Below, in pieces: positions 1 through 5,144 of a stretch of DNA of 5,527 bases; within the stretch, counting starts at the first letter, position 1, and every line of letters starts with the position of its first letter. The notes below the pieces were generated by a model. It saw nothing but the letters and a program-made list of their open reading frames with translations, searched no databases and was not told where the DNA came from. The DNA lies in contig JAEYVB010000155.1 in NCBI GenBank assembly GCA_023429345.1, forward strand, positions 1 through 5,527, given 5' to 3'. Position numbers and translations under genes: made by a program. The stretch is from Planctomycetota bacterium (GTDB lineage: Bacteria; Planctomycetota; Phycisphaerae; Phycisphaerales; UBA1924).

Positions 1-492
1 TTCACCTCCCACGCCAAGACCACCGGCGGCCTGGCGACGCCGTGGGATGAGGAACAGTCCACAGCGCACCAGGAACTCGAGGACCTGATCAACGACCAGC
101 AGCGGCGCATCCGCATCACGTTCGAGCCCGATGCCGCCACCGCCCCCGAGGAGGCGGCGGACCTGCGCACGGCGGAAGCCCCGCTGCGGGCCCGCATCGA
201 GGTCGCGATCGACCGCATCCACAAGCCCGGATGGCGCGTCGAACCGACGAGCGTGCAGCAGAGCCACCGCTGGATCGACCCGAGCATGCAGGCGCGGGGC
301 ATGGTCCCGCGCTACGAGGTGCCCTTCACCCTCGACCCGCACCTGGCCGGCCGCATCGCGGGCAAGATCGTCCGCGAGGCCCCCGGCGCTGCGCTGGTGG
401 CTTCCGAGGATGCTGCGCCCCGGCCGGTCGAGCGCCAGCGCGTTGCGCCGGAGCGGCGCGGTCCGGGTGAATCGTCCAGCTACTGGGACTGA
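1..492 (+). CDS. C-terminal part of an unrecognised protein (5' end outside window)
   Basis: An open frame runs from the first base to a TGA at 490-492 and gives the last 163 residues of a protein whose start lies upstream. Codons are strongly G/C-ending and the frame is uninterrupted, so I take it as coding. An acidic, glutamine-rich stretch (about residues 15-36, including WDEEQ and LEDLINDQQ) leads into a charged segment. A more ordered-looking part with several aromatic residues follows (about 65-130, with the pieces IHKPGWRVEP and HRWIDPSMQ). The final ~30 residues are rich in Pro, Arg, Ala and Ser and are probably disordered. I see no membrane segment, lipobox or catalytic motif in this part and recognise no family. 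It ends 90 bp before the mutase gene on the same strand, so co-transcription is possible, but nothing in the sequence shows a shared function. Confidence 0.65.
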   Translation, partial: FTSHAKTTGGLATPWDEEQSTAHQELEDLINDQQRRIRITFEPDAATAPEEAADLRTAEAPLRARIEVAIDRIHKPGWRVEPTSVQQSHRWIDPSMQARGMVPRYEVPFTLDPHLAGRIAGKIVREAPGAALVASEDAAPRPVERQRVAPERRGPGESSSYWD

Positions 493-534
493 GCCGGGCC
501 GCCCCCCGCCGCTACGATCCGGCTCGCCCGGTCA

Positions 535-557
535 GGAACCCGGGGCGTGTTCCCCGG
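535..557 (+). repeat. GC-rich inverted repeat upstream of the mutase gene
   Basis: CCGGGG at 540-545 pairs perfectly with CCCCGG at 552-557 across a six-base loop. A competing five-bp pairing uses GGAAC at 535-539 and GTTCC at 549-553. The element lies between the stop of the upstream gene and the mutase start, 25 bases before the ATG. No run of T follows, so it is not a canonical intrinsic terminator. It could be a leader hairpin, or chance in GC-rich DNA. Confidence 0.3.
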
Positions 558-582
558 CGCTGGAGCGGGGCAGGGTCGACGC

Positions 583-2130
583 ATGCCGAAGTTCGCCGAA
601 AGCGGCCACCAACCCAGGATCCTGATCATCGGCACGGGCCCCACCGGGCTCGGCGCCGGCTATCGCCTGAAGGAGCTTGGTTACCGCAACTACCTCCTGG
701 TCGACCGCCATCCCTACATCGGCGGGCTCGCCGCCAGTTTCACCGACCCGCAGGGCTTCACGTGGGACATCGGCGGCCACGTGATGTTCAGCCACTACGA
801 GTACTACGACCGCGTCTTCGACCGCCTCATGGGCGACGAGTTCACGCTGAACAACCGCGAGAGCTGGGTGCGGATGATGGACCGCTGGGTCCCGTACCCC
901 TTCCAGAACAACATCCGCTACCTCCCCCCGCAGGCCGCGTTCGAGTGCCTGTCGGGGCTCATCAAGGCTCAGTCGGCCAGCGGCGGCGCTGCCGTGGCGA
1001 TCGCCCGGGCCACCAACTTCGGGGAGTTCATCGACGCCGTCTTCGGCGAGGGGATCGCCCGCCACTTCATGCGTCCGTACAACTGGAAAGTCTGGGCGCA
1101 CCCGGCGGAGATGATGGACAAGAAGTGGATCGGCGAGCGGGTAGCCGTCATCGACGTCGACCGCGCTCTTCGGAACGTCGTGCTCGGGCTGGACGACTTC
1201 GGCTGGGGGCCCAACAACCAGTTCAAGTTCCCCCTGCGGGGCGGAACCGGCGAGTTCTACCGCCGGTTCGGGCCGTTGCTCGACGGGCACATCCACCTCG
1301 GCCGCGGCGTGGTGAGCATCGATCCCGTCGCGAAGGAGGCCACGTTCTCCGATGGCTCGCGCGAGCCCTACGACATTCTCGTCAGCACGCTCCCGCTGGA
1401 TGTCCTCTGCACCCGCATGATGCAGCAGGTCCCGGAGATCGTGCGCGAGGCGGCTTCGAACCTCCGGCACTCCGGCGGGTACATGGTGGGCGTCGGTATC
1501 CGCCGCCCCTGCCCATCGAGCAAGTGCTGGATGTACTTCCCCGAGGACAACTGCCCCTTCTACCGCGTCACCTACCTCAGCAACTACTCGCCAACGATGA
1601 CGCCAGACGCGGCAACCCACTACTCGCTCCTGTGCGAGACAAGCTACAGCGATCACAAGCCCGTCGACGGCTCCCGCATCGTCGAGGACACCATCCGGGG
1701 TCTCGTCAAAGCCGGCCTTATCACCGAGGGTGAGACCCGCGACATCGTCAGCACCTGGACCTACCACGCCGACTACAGCTACCCCACCCCCACCGTCGAC
1801 CGCGACCACATCCTCGCCGAGGTCATCCCCTGGCTCGAGTCCCGGTCCATCTACAGCCGCGGCCGCTTCGGCATGTGGAAGTACGAGGTCGCCAACACCG
1901 ACCACTCCCTGATGCAGGGCGTGGAACTCGTCGACCGGCTCCTGAACGACAAATCGGAGCAAACGATCGGCTTTACGTACCGCGTCGCGGATGATGGCCG
2001 CGGCCAGGCCCAGCATCTCCGCCCGGCCGTGGCCGGTTCGGGCGAGAAGCGGGTCCGAATCGCGCCGCCGACGGTGGTGATCGGGCCGGCCGTTCGCGAC
2101 AGCGCGGGCGGGGAAATCACGGCGACTTAG
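583..2130 (+). CDS. glf: UDP-galactopyranose mutase, eukaryotic (fungal) type, FAD-dependent
   Basis: Predicted to be a cytoplasmic flavoenzyme that interconverts UDP-galactopyranose and UDP-galactofuranose, the donor for galactofuranose-containing surface glycans. The product is 515 residues, close to the ~510 of the Aspergillus enzyme and far above the ~370-390 of usual bacterial Glf. Visible in order: FAD-binding GTGPTGLGAGYRL (17-29), GGLAASF (47-53), GGHVMFSHY with the FAD-loop histidine (64-72, H66), WVPYPFQNN (102-110), RPYNWKVW (164-171), WIGERVA with R186 (182-188), WGPNNQF with N211 (208-214), CWMYFPEDNCPFYR ending in R328 (315-328), NYSP with Y335 (334-337), YPTPT (400-404) and RFGMWKYEV with Y434 (428-436). 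From memory these match the fungal substrate and flavin residues, including both arginines that hold the diphosphate (R182 and R327 in Aspergillus). I chose ATG 583 over GTG 547 because AGGG at 572-575 is well placed and the Rossmann motif then starts near residue 13. The tail after about 463 is not conserved in my comparison. A related FAD amine-oxidase-like enzyme is the alternative, but unlikely. Confidence 0.9.
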   Translation: MPKFAESGHQPRILIIGTGPTGLGAGYRLKELGYRNYLLVDRHPYIGGLAASFTDPQGFTWDIGGHVMFSHYEYYDRVFDRLMGDEFTLNNRESWVRMMDRWVPYPFQNNIRYLPPQAAFECLSGLIKAQSASGGAAVAIARATNFGEFIDAVFGEGIARHFMRPYNWKVWAHPAEMMDKKWIGERVAVIDVDRALRNVVLGLDDFGWGPNNQFKFPLRGGTGEFYRRFGPLLDGHIHLGRGVVSIDPVAKEATFSDGSREPYDILVSTLPLDVLCTRMMQQVPEIVREAASNLRHSGGYMVGVGIRRPCPSSKCWMYFPEDNCPFYRVTYLSNYSPTMTPDAATHYSLLCETSYSDHKPVDGSRIVEDTIRGLVKAGLITEGETRDIVSTWTYHADYSYPTPTVDRDHILAEVIPWLESRSIYSRGRFGMWKYEVANTDHSLMQGVELVDRLLNDKSEQTIGFTYRVADDGRGQAQHLRPAVAGSGEKRVRIAPPTVVIGPAVRDSAGGEITAT

Positions 2131-2430
2131 CCGGAGATCAGAAAAAAGGCTTGCGGTCCGGGCATTTTGGGATTAGCGTCCCATAATCTCGGAGTCAGGT
2201 CGATAAGACAGGATGCGATTGTCGGGTTCGGGCCGAGTTCTATTCGGATCCCGGGCGGTGGTTTCGTTCCAACTAGGCGGTAGGCGCAATATTTTCCGGA
2301 TCCGCAGCCGCGTTATGTGGTCCCCGGGAGAAGTCGAGGCACACTTGGTGCGAGGTTCAGGTCAGGACGCTTTCACACCCGTGGTGCGTAGGCGGCAGCC
2401 CGTCAGGATTGTCCGGGGGCCGGTGTCGGC
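2131..2430. other. 300-bp intergenic region without a convincing gene
   Basis: This stretch is visibly less GC-rich than the flanking genes, with short A/T runs such as AAAAAA at 2142-2147 and TTTT at 2165-2168. It most likely carries the promoter and leader of the downstream 216-residue gene. Candidate promoter pieces are TTGCGG at 2151-2156 with TAGCGT at 2174-2179 (17-base spacer), or CATAAT at 2182-2187 without a good -35. Both are weak, and the sigma-factor consensus of this organism is unknown. A 73-codon open frame (ATG 2213, stop 2432-2434) overlaps the next start as ATGA. It uses many codons that are rare in the neighbours (CTA, TTG, CGA, AGG) and lacks a well-spaced ribosome site, so I do not call it a gene. 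No terminator hairpin with a T-run follows the mutase stop. Confidence 0.5.
2164..2187. repeat. 24-bp imperfect palindrome, possible operator
   Basis: ATT-T-TGGGA at 2164-2172 is the reverse complement of TCCCA-T-AAT at 2179-2187 except at one central T/T position, with six bases (TTAGCG) between. That gives eight matching pairs out of nine. It overlaps the best -10-like hexamer of the intergenic region (CATAAT, 2182-2187), as a repressor site would. No T-run follows, so a terminator is unlikely. The regulator is unknown, and chance cannot be excluded without orthologous upstream regions. Confidence 0.35.
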
Positions 2431-3081
2431 ATGAGTGCGCTAACCCGACAACCCGAATCCCCCTTCGCGGTGGAGAACTGGCAGCCCGAGGTTGTCCAGC
2501 TTCTGGATGAGAACCATCTGGCGGCGATCTCGGAATCCGCCCGCCGCCGGATGCACTTCGCGGTTTCGCTGTCGCGGTTCCTGCAGGGGCTCCGCGATGC
2601 GGAGGTCTGCCCCCTCTACGGGCAGTACATCACCGACCTCGATTCCTTCTGCCACCAGCTGGAGCGGGCGATCCCCGGTCCGCTGCTGGAGCGCCGAATC
2701 GACGGGCCGCGCGGGGTCACCGCTCTGCTGCGCACCCGCGAAGGGTTCCGGGGGCGGCCGGCGAGCAAGTTTCGTTTCTATGTGTGGCACGATGCCGACG
2801 CCCTGCTCCGGGCGGACCAGAATCTCTTCGCCCGGCTCGCCGATACGCTCGCCGGTGTGGCCGCGGAGGCGGAGTATGTCAGCGACGACCTGCTCCTGAT
2901 CCATCGGGCGGTGTACGTGGGGGGGCCGCTCCTGGCCGAGTACGCCGAGAATCCGGAGGGGCAGTTCCGGGCGTGGTACCCCGACGCGGAAGATATCGAG
3001 CCGTTCTGGCAGCTCGTCACCGGGATCGAGCGGCCGTCGGTGATGCGCTACACGATCGATACGCTCGGGGCGCAGGGGTGA
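2431..3081 (+). CDS. Protein of unknown function, 216 residues
   Basis: I do not recognise a family. The frame is well supported: it has strong G/C third positions, ATG at 2431 and a purine-rich GGGGG at 2415-2419 upstream. The predicted protein is soluble, with no signal peptide and no membrane helix. Residues about 17-60 look helical and basic (SARRRMHFAV, LSRFLQGLRD). Residues 61-100 contain LYGQYITDLDSF and an Arg-rich turn. The part from about 112 to 200 looks like a folded core, with FRFYVWHDADALLRADQ (114-130), a helix LFARLADTLAG, the strand-like DDLLLIHRAVYVGG (152-165) and AWYPDAEDIEPFWQLV (181-196), which is rich in acidic and aromatic residues. The single His-Asp pair at 120-121 (WHDAD) is not part of any HD-domain motif set. 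It is followed by a 21-bp gap to the convergent HD-GYP gene. No function is inferred. Confidence 0.8.
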   Translation: MSALTRQPESPFAVENWQPEVVQLLDENHLAAISESARRRMHFAVSLSRFLQGLRDAEVCPLYGQYITDLDSFCHQLERAIPGPLLERRIDGPRGVTALLRTREGFRGRPASKFRFYVWHDADALLRADQNLFARLADTLAGVAAEAEYVSDDLLLIHRAVYVGGPLLAEYAENPEGQFRAWYPDAEDIEPFWQLVTGIERPSVMRYTIDTLGAQG

Positions 3082-3102
3082 GTTGATCCCGCGCTGACCG
3101 GG

Positions 3103-4575
3103 TCAGGCGGCGCTCCCGCCCTTCCAGACCAGTCCCTCGGCCTCGACCGCGCCAAACTCGAAGCCCATCTCGAACCAGCGATCGTCGTAGGCGCGGCAGC
3201 GGACGGTCTGCCCCTCCAGGCATCGGCCCTCCCATCCCTTGGCCTGGAGATACACACGCAGGAACTCGCCGGGCTCGATCTTGGTCTGGCTGAGGAAGCC
3301 GAGACCGCCGCGGGAGATGCTGTGGGCGACCACCGCAATCGCGGGGCGCTGTTCGAACCCTTCGGGGGTCCGCAGGAGCATGTGCGCCCGCGCCGGGCAA
3401 TGGAACTTCTGCCGTTCGAAGCGGCGCTTGTCGATCGCCGTCGGCGCGGGGGCGACCAGCGTGGCGAGCCCCGTCTTGACGGGGGTCGGCGCCGGGACCG
3501 GCTCCGGCTCGAGCCGTTCGGCGGAGGCGATCAGGCCGATCCACGCCTCGAGCACGTCGGGGTCGTACTTGGCCGGCGTTTCGCTCTTGAGAATGTCGAG
3601 CGCCTGGTCGACGCCGAGGGTCTTTTCCTTAAAGGGGCGGAAGGCCGTCATGGCGTCGAAGCTGTCGACCACGGCGCAGATCTTGCTGATCGGATCGATC
3701 TGCTTGTCGGTGAGGCGGTGGGGGTAGCCGGTGCCGTCGAGCCGCTCGTGGTGCTGGAGGGCGACGGTGAGCACCAGCGGGTGCACGCCCTCGAACTGCT
3801 TGAGGTACTCGACCCCGGCCTCCGGGTGGCGGCGGATCTGGGCCCAGTCGTCGTCGGTGAGCTTGCCCGCCTTGTTCAGCACCGACTCGGGGACCTGGAC
3901 CTTGCCCATGTCGTGCAGCAGACCGGCCTGGCAGATGTGGTTGAGCAGGTCCTGGTCGCGGTGGCCGAGCGCGTAGGCCAGCGGCACCATCCAGGTCGCG
4001 ACGTTCACCATGTGCGTCGCGGTGTAAAAATCGTGGTGCGACGCCGCGAACAGGTGCGTGAAGGCGTTGTCGTTGTTCATCACCAGCGTGGTGATGGCCC
4101 GCGAGACCTTCTCCAGCCGCGGCGAGTGGATCACGCCGTCGGGCTCGGAGAGCAGCTCGTTGACGAGCTCGACGCTGGTCTCGTAGACGATCGCCGATTT
4201 CTCGGCGACCGCGACGGCGGCGTCGCTCACGAGCTGCTCGAGCTGCTGCTCGGTCTGCACGCGGAATCGCGATTGATCGGCGATGCGGATGTAGATGAAC
4301 TTCACGCCGTGCTCGATCAGGCGCCGCCGGTGCATCTCGGTGAAGCGGAGGTCGCTGGCGCAGTACAGGGCGAACTGGCCGGCCTCGGCCGCCTCGCCCA
4401 GGTTCAGGCCCGGCCGGGCGCGGACGTAGACGCCGACGCCCTTGAGCGCCCCCACCGGCACCCGCTCGAGGGACACGGGCAGGAACCCAGCCCGCGCCGA
4501 GTTGACGTTCTTCCCGGCACCGCCCGAGAGCAGCACGTCGCGTTCGGCCATCGGATTCGCGCCCGTCGAACCCAT
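3103..4575 (-). CDS. HD-GYP cyclic-di-GMP phosphodiesterase with C-terminal PilZ domain
   Basis: Predicted cytoplasmic enzyme of 490 residues that hydrolyses c-di-GMP. The start at 4575 is set by a perfect AGGAGG five bases upstream; the in-frame ATG at 4602 has none. Residues about 30-115 form an N-terminal domain of the kind that precedes HD-GYP domains, with no membrane helix. The HD-GYP domain spans about 165-345: YTATH with H188, HDMGK (H221, D222, K225), RRHPEAG with H250, HHERLDGTGYP (H275, H276, GYP 283-285) and VVDSFDAMT with D304. All usual core metal ligands are present, but a tyrosine (Y184) stands four residues before H188, where three-metal members carry glutamate. A Pro/Ala linker (about 355-382) leads to a PilZ domain (about 383-480). 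Its first motif RRFER (384-388) is intact as RxxxR, whereas the second is SISRGG (419-424) instead of D/N-x-S-x-x-G. The gene is divergent from the repeat-protein/HDOD pair. Phosphodiesterase activity is inferred from motifs only. Confidence 0.92.
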   Translation of the reverse strand: MGSTGANPMAERDVLLSGGAGKNVNSARAGFLPVSLERVPVGALKGVGVYVRARPGLNLGEAAEAGQFALYCASDLRFTEMHRRRLIEHGVKFIYIRIADQSRFRVQTEQQLEQLVSDAAVAVAEKSAIVYETSVELVNELLSEPDGVIHSPRLEKVSRAITTLVMNNDNAFTHLFAASHHDFYTATHMVNVATWMVPLAYALGHRDQDLLNHICQAGLLHDMGKVQVPESVLNKAGKLTDDDWAQIRRHPEAGVEYLKQFEGVHPLVLTVALQHHERLDGTGYPHRLTDKQIDPISKICAVVDSFDAMTAFRPFKEKTLGVDQALDILKSETPAKYDPDVLEAWIGLIASAERLEPEPVPAPTPVKTGLATLVAPAPTAIDKRRFERQKFHCPARAHMLLRTPEGFEQRPAIAVVAHSISRGGLGFLSQTKIEPGEFLRVYLQAKGWEGRCLEGQTVRCRAYDDRWFEMGFEFGAVEAEGLVWKGGSAA

Positions 4576-4580
4576 CCACT

Positions 4581-4586
4581 CCTCCT
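4581..4586 (-). promoter_or_regulatory. Ribosome binding site of the HD-GYP/PilZ gene
   Basis: On the minus strand AGGAGG is followed by five bases (AGTGG) and then ATG at 4575-4573. This is the strongest Shine-Dalgarno sequence seen in the window. It decides the start against the upstream in-frame ATG at 4602, which would place this motif inside the coding region. Confidence 0.85.
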
Positions 4587-4678
4587 GGCGAGGTAGCCGC
4601 ATCCGTGCGGCCCGTGTTTATGGTCTATCGGCCGCTTGGGCGGTGGAGTTTGGCACTCTCTCCAAAAAACCCGGGCCG

Positions 4679-4711
4679 CGGTCGGGGCGGCGAAAGTCCC
4701 TTCCCCGACCG
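4679..4711 (+). repeat. Perfect 9-bp inverted repeat in the leader of the repeat-protein gene
   Basis: CGGTCGGGG at 4679-4687 is the exact reverse complement of CCCCGACCG at 4703-4711, with a 15-base loop containing CGGCGAAAG. It would form a very stable hairpin ending 37 bases before the ATG at 4749. No T-run follows, so it is not a standard terminator. It might be a leader RNA structure or a protein-binding palindrome serving the divergent genes. I compared it by eye with what I remember of GEMM-type c-di-GMP riboswitches and saw no match. Confidence 0.5.
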
Positions 4712-4748
4712 ACCGATATCCACCAGAAGACCACCACGGAAAAACCGC

Positions 4749-5126
4749 ATGAAGACGGACTTTCTCGACTTTCTGTTCGTGCAGGGCCGCCTCACCGAGT
4801 TGCAGCGCGACACGATCCGCCGCACCGTTTCGGCGAATCAGGAGCCGCTGGGCGCCATTGCCTTCGCCCATGGGCTGCTGTCGGCCGAGGATGTCGACCT
4901 CGTGCTCTCGCAGCAGCGGCAGGCCCACCGCCCCTTCGGGCAGATCGCCGCTCAGCTCGGCATGCTGACCCAGGCCCAGGTCACGATGCTGCTCCAACTC
5001 CAGAGCACGCGGGCTGCGCTCGCCCTCGCCGAAGCGCTTGCCCTGGCCGGGGTGCTCCCCCTCGACACTGTCATGGCGGAAATGGCCGCGTACCTCGCCC
5101 CCGGGGCCGCGGCGGAGGCCGCCTGA
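4749..5126 (+). CDS. Small four-repeat protein, possibly MshEN/GspE-N-like
   Basis: The product is 125 residues, soluble, with no signal peptide or membrane helix. The whole protein reads as four degenerate ~29-residue repeats. Each has a hydrophobic helix, a Gly-hydrophobic-Leu turn and a second helix, the first three ending near Gln or Ser. The turns are VQGRLT (G13), AHGLLS (G42), QLGMLT (G71) and LAGVLP (G101), so the spacing is 29, 29 and 30. Repeats 2 and 3 (PLGAIAFAHGLLSAEDV and PFGQIAAQLGMLTQAQV) resemble the R/P-hG-x-x-h-x-x-x-G-x-hT pattern of MshEN (GspE N-terminal) domains, which in some proteins bind c-di-GMP; that link is inference. I chose ATG 4749, with GGA at 4738-4740, because the in-frame extension up to 4605 is Arg/Pro-rich and shares no repeat. 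It lies 18 bp before the HDOD gene in the same frame, which suggests an operon. Function is not established. Confidence 0.82.
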   Translation: MKTDFLDFLFVQGRLTELQRDTIRRTVSANQEPLGAIAFAHGLLSAEDVDLVLSQQRQAHRPFGQIAAQLGMLTQAQVTMLLQLQSTRAALALAEALALAGVLPLDTVMAEMAAYLAPGAAAEAA

Positions 5127-5144
5127 CCGCTGTCCCGACCCCTT

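Larger units (their letters stand above)
4576..4748. promoter_or_regulatory. Divergent intergenic region between the HD-GYP/PilZ gene and the repeat-protein gene
   Basis: These 173 bp separate two divergent starts and must hold the promoter for each unless one gene is read from further away. I cannot assign a -35/-10 pair with confidence on either strand. Seen directly are TATGGT at 4619-4624 as a weak plus-strand -10 candidate, a short TTTGG/CCAAA inverted repeat (4649-4653 and 4662-4666) next to a run of six A (4664-4669), and the 9-bp perfect hairpin listed separately. An open frame continues through the region from ATG 4605 in frame with the repeat protein, but its Arg/Pro-rich translation looks non-coding. 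Confidence 0.55.

Noticed and set aside
131..625. 164-codon plus-strand open frame in a second frame over the upstream gene
   Set aside because: It is extremely rich in Arg, Ser and Pro, a typical shifted-frame product of GC-rich coding DNA. It also runs across the intergenic gap into the mutase start.
532..2016. 494-codon open frame on the minus strand opposite the mutase gene
   Set aside because: It lies inside a gene with strong family motifs on the plus strand. Long antisense frames are expected when codons mostly end in G or C. Its translation is low in complexity (Val, Ala, Asp, Gly, His) and shows no domain.
3082..3107. Bidirectional terminator between the convergent genes (CTGAC/GTCAG at 3094-3098 and 3102-3106)
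   Set aside because: The stem is only five pairs with a three-base loop, overlaps the HD-GYP stop codon and has no T-run on either strand.
3322..4596. 424-codon open frame on the plus strand opposite the HD-GYP/PilZ gene
   Set aside because: It is a shadow of the real minus-strand gene, rich in Val, Leu, Gly, Arg and Asp without motifs. The minus strand has a clear ribosome site and the full HD-GYP residue set.
4650..4668. Possible sigma-54 promoter (TTGGCAC at 4650-4656)
   Set aside because: The -24 half looks good, but the -12 half at the required spacing reads CCAAA and lacks the essential GC.
4605..4748. N-terminal extension of the repeat protein from ATG 4605
   Set aside because: The added 48 residues are Arg/Pro/Gly-rich, run through the perfect inverted repeat and lack the repeat pattern. 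ATG 4749 gives a protein that begins with the first repeat.
4616..4748. c-di-GMP riboswitch (GEMM type) upstream of the repeat-protein gene
   Set aside because: A hairpin and a GAAAG loop segment are present, but I could not find the conserved GEMM core sequences. The idea rested mainly on the c-di-GMP context.
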